Below are positions 63,290 through 64,000 of a DNA stretch of 64,000 nucleotides, in pieces. Location of the stretch: the NCBI GenBank assembly GCA_946803585.1, contig CAMPEQ010000007.1, forward strand, positions 501,336-565,335. Direction: 5' to 3'. The position numbers and the translations under genes were made by a program. The first letter of the stretch is position 1. Every line of letters starts with the position of its first letter. This stretch comes from an uncultured Actinomycetes bacterium (GTDB taxonomy: Bacteria; Actinomycetota; Actinomycetes; S36-B12; UBA10799). Under the pieces are notes generated by a model. It was not told the origin of the DNA. It worked only from the letters and a program-made list of their open reading frames with translations, and did no database searches.

Positions 63290-63768
63290 TGTGGGGACTC
63301 CGGCGGCGGCACCTGGGCAATAGACCGGTTCCACTCTGCGACGAGTTGGCCTTGTAGACCGAACATCAACCGTTCCTCGTCGGGTTCGGCATGGTCGTAG
63401 CCCAGAAGGTGCAGGATCCCGTGAGTTAGCAGCATTCCCAACTCGTCGCGCTGACTATGGCCAGCCACTCCCGCCTGTCTCGATGCGACAGCCGGGCAAA
63501 TGACGATGTCACCGAGTAAGCCGGGGTCGGGGTCATCCTGCTCGTTTGGCGGACGAAGCTCATCCATCGGGAAACTGAGGACGTCTGTGGGACCCGGTTC
63601 ATCCATCCAGCGCTCGTGAAGAAGTGACATGGCGTCCTCGTCAACCAGGACCAGGGAGAGCTCCGCTTGCGGGTGGATTCTTAGCCGCCTCAGAACGAAC
63701 TCTGCCTGGCTCACGAGGCTCTCCTCGTATCCCTCCCAGGCTGATTCGTTTGCGATCTCGATGGTCAT
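63286..63768 (-). CDS. ybeY: Endoribonuclease YbeY (rRNA maturation)
   Basis: Zinc-dependent RNase for 16S rRNA 3' processing and ribosome quality control. Signature GILHLLGYDHAEPDEERLMFGLQ matches HGxLHLxGYDH; upstream LSLVLVDEDAMSLLHERWMDEPGPTDVLSFPMDE and LLGDIVICPAVA are also typical. 160 residues. ATGA overlap with phoH upstream and GTGA overlap with corC downstream. Confidence 0.96.
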   Translation of the reverse strand: MTIEIANESAWEGYEESLVSQAEFVLRRLRIHPQAELSLVLVDEDAMSLLHERWMDEPGPTDVLSFPMDELRPPNEQDDPDPGLLGDIVICPAVASRQAGVAGHSQRDELGMLLTHGILHLLGYDHAEPDEERLMFGLQGQLVAEWNRSIAQVPPPESPQ

Positions 63769-64000
63769 GGGCGCACCTGGTCATCCTCGAAAGAGCCATA
63801 CGCATCGACGATCCGCCCGACTAGCGGGTGGCGGACAACATCTTTGCTCGTGAGCTCACAGAACTGGACATCGTCAACATCAGCCAAGATGTCTCGGACG
63901 ACTCGGAGTCCACTGCGGGTCCCACCGGGAAGGTCCACTTGAGTGATATCGCCAGTGACAACGATCGTTGAACCGAATCCCAGCCGCGTGAGGAACATCT
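63765..64000 (-). CDS. phoH: PhoH-like ATPase, C-terminal part (5' end outside window)
   Basis: The last ~78 codons of a gene continuing past base 64000: MFLTRLGFGSTIVVTGDITQVDLPGGTRSGLRVVRDILADVDDVQFCELTSKDVVRHPLVGRIVDAY is the PhoH C-terminus, including the VTGDxxQxDLP helicase-like motif. The Walker A and B motifs lie outside. Overlaps ybeY by 4 bp (ATGA), the standard phoH-ybeY arrangement. Cytoplasmic ATPase, linked to RNA metabolism. Confidence 0.93.
   Translation of the reverse strand, partial: MFLTRLGFGSTIVVTGDITQVDLPGGTRSGLRVVRDILADVDDVQFCELTSKDVVRHPLVGRIVDAYGSFEDDQVRP

Noticed and set aside
1-64000. CRISPR arrays, insertion sequences, prophage, rRNA, tmRNA or other large RNA genes
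   Set aside because: No regularly spaced repeats, transposase or integrase motifs, terminal repeats, or conserved rRNA sequence were seen while reading the window.

Overview
The window is a chromosomal segment of a high-G+C Gram-positive bacterium (Actinobacteria). The evidence is gene order and gene families. One end carries phoH-ybeY-corC-(deaminase-like)-era, then recO-uppS, CDF transporter, glyS, dus, dgt and dnaG on the minus strand; I recall the same core order from mycobacteria. Coproporphyrin-dependent haem genes (chdC, cgoX), a mycobacterial-type SOS operator, single-chain glycyl-tRNA synthetase and many GTG starts agree. The species cannot be named. Absence of phage, IS or CRISPR elements suggests core chromosome.

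Layout. 1-4.2 kb: 3' end of a transglutaminase-like membrane protein, msrB, chdC, cgoX and an SOS-box-controlled HEPN-domain gene. 4.4-14.5 kb: a carotenoid region (CrtA-like monooxygenase, CruF hydratase, family 2 glycosyltransferase, CrtD/CrtI-like desaturase, then crtE-crtI), interrupted by a VanX-like dipeptidase and a metF/CDP-alcohol phosphotransferase pair. Phytoene synthase (crtB) is not in the window. 14.5-19.4 kb: polytopic membrane protein, secreted lipase, secreted subtilase. 19.5-28.2 kb: complete recC-recB-recD operon. 28.2-36.5 kb: small acetyltransferase, inositol-phosphatase family enzyme, haloalkane dehalogenase, TM0106-type nuclease, secreted lysozyme-like protein, D,D-carboxypeptidase and small conserved genes. 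36.5-46.4 kb: recQ, wecB, a second CDP-alcohol phosphotransferase, tRNA-Met, a MoxR/VWA pair, a second lipase, tRNA-Asn and a lipoprotein. 46.5-64 kb: the dnaG-to-phoH housekeeping block, with otsA-otsB inserted on the opposite strand between era and recO.

The carotenoid genes together predict an acyclic, keto- and hydroxy-substituted, glycosylated carotenoid. RecBCD, RecQ, RecO, dNTPase and the SOS-controlled HEPN gene form a scattered DNA-repair component. Lipases, subtilase, D,D-peptidases and the lysozyme-like protein form an extracytoplasmic one.

The most useful pattern I found is regulatory. About fifteen genes have a TANNNT hexamer ending 6-8 nt before the start codon, the geometry of leaderless transcription. 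In the HEPN gene this promoter also has a TTGACT -35 element at 17 bp and a perfect SOS palindrome over the start codon. No gene-free stretch exceeds 300 bases. Start codons were chosen by eye from Shine-Dalgarno or -10 spacing and may differ from other annotations.
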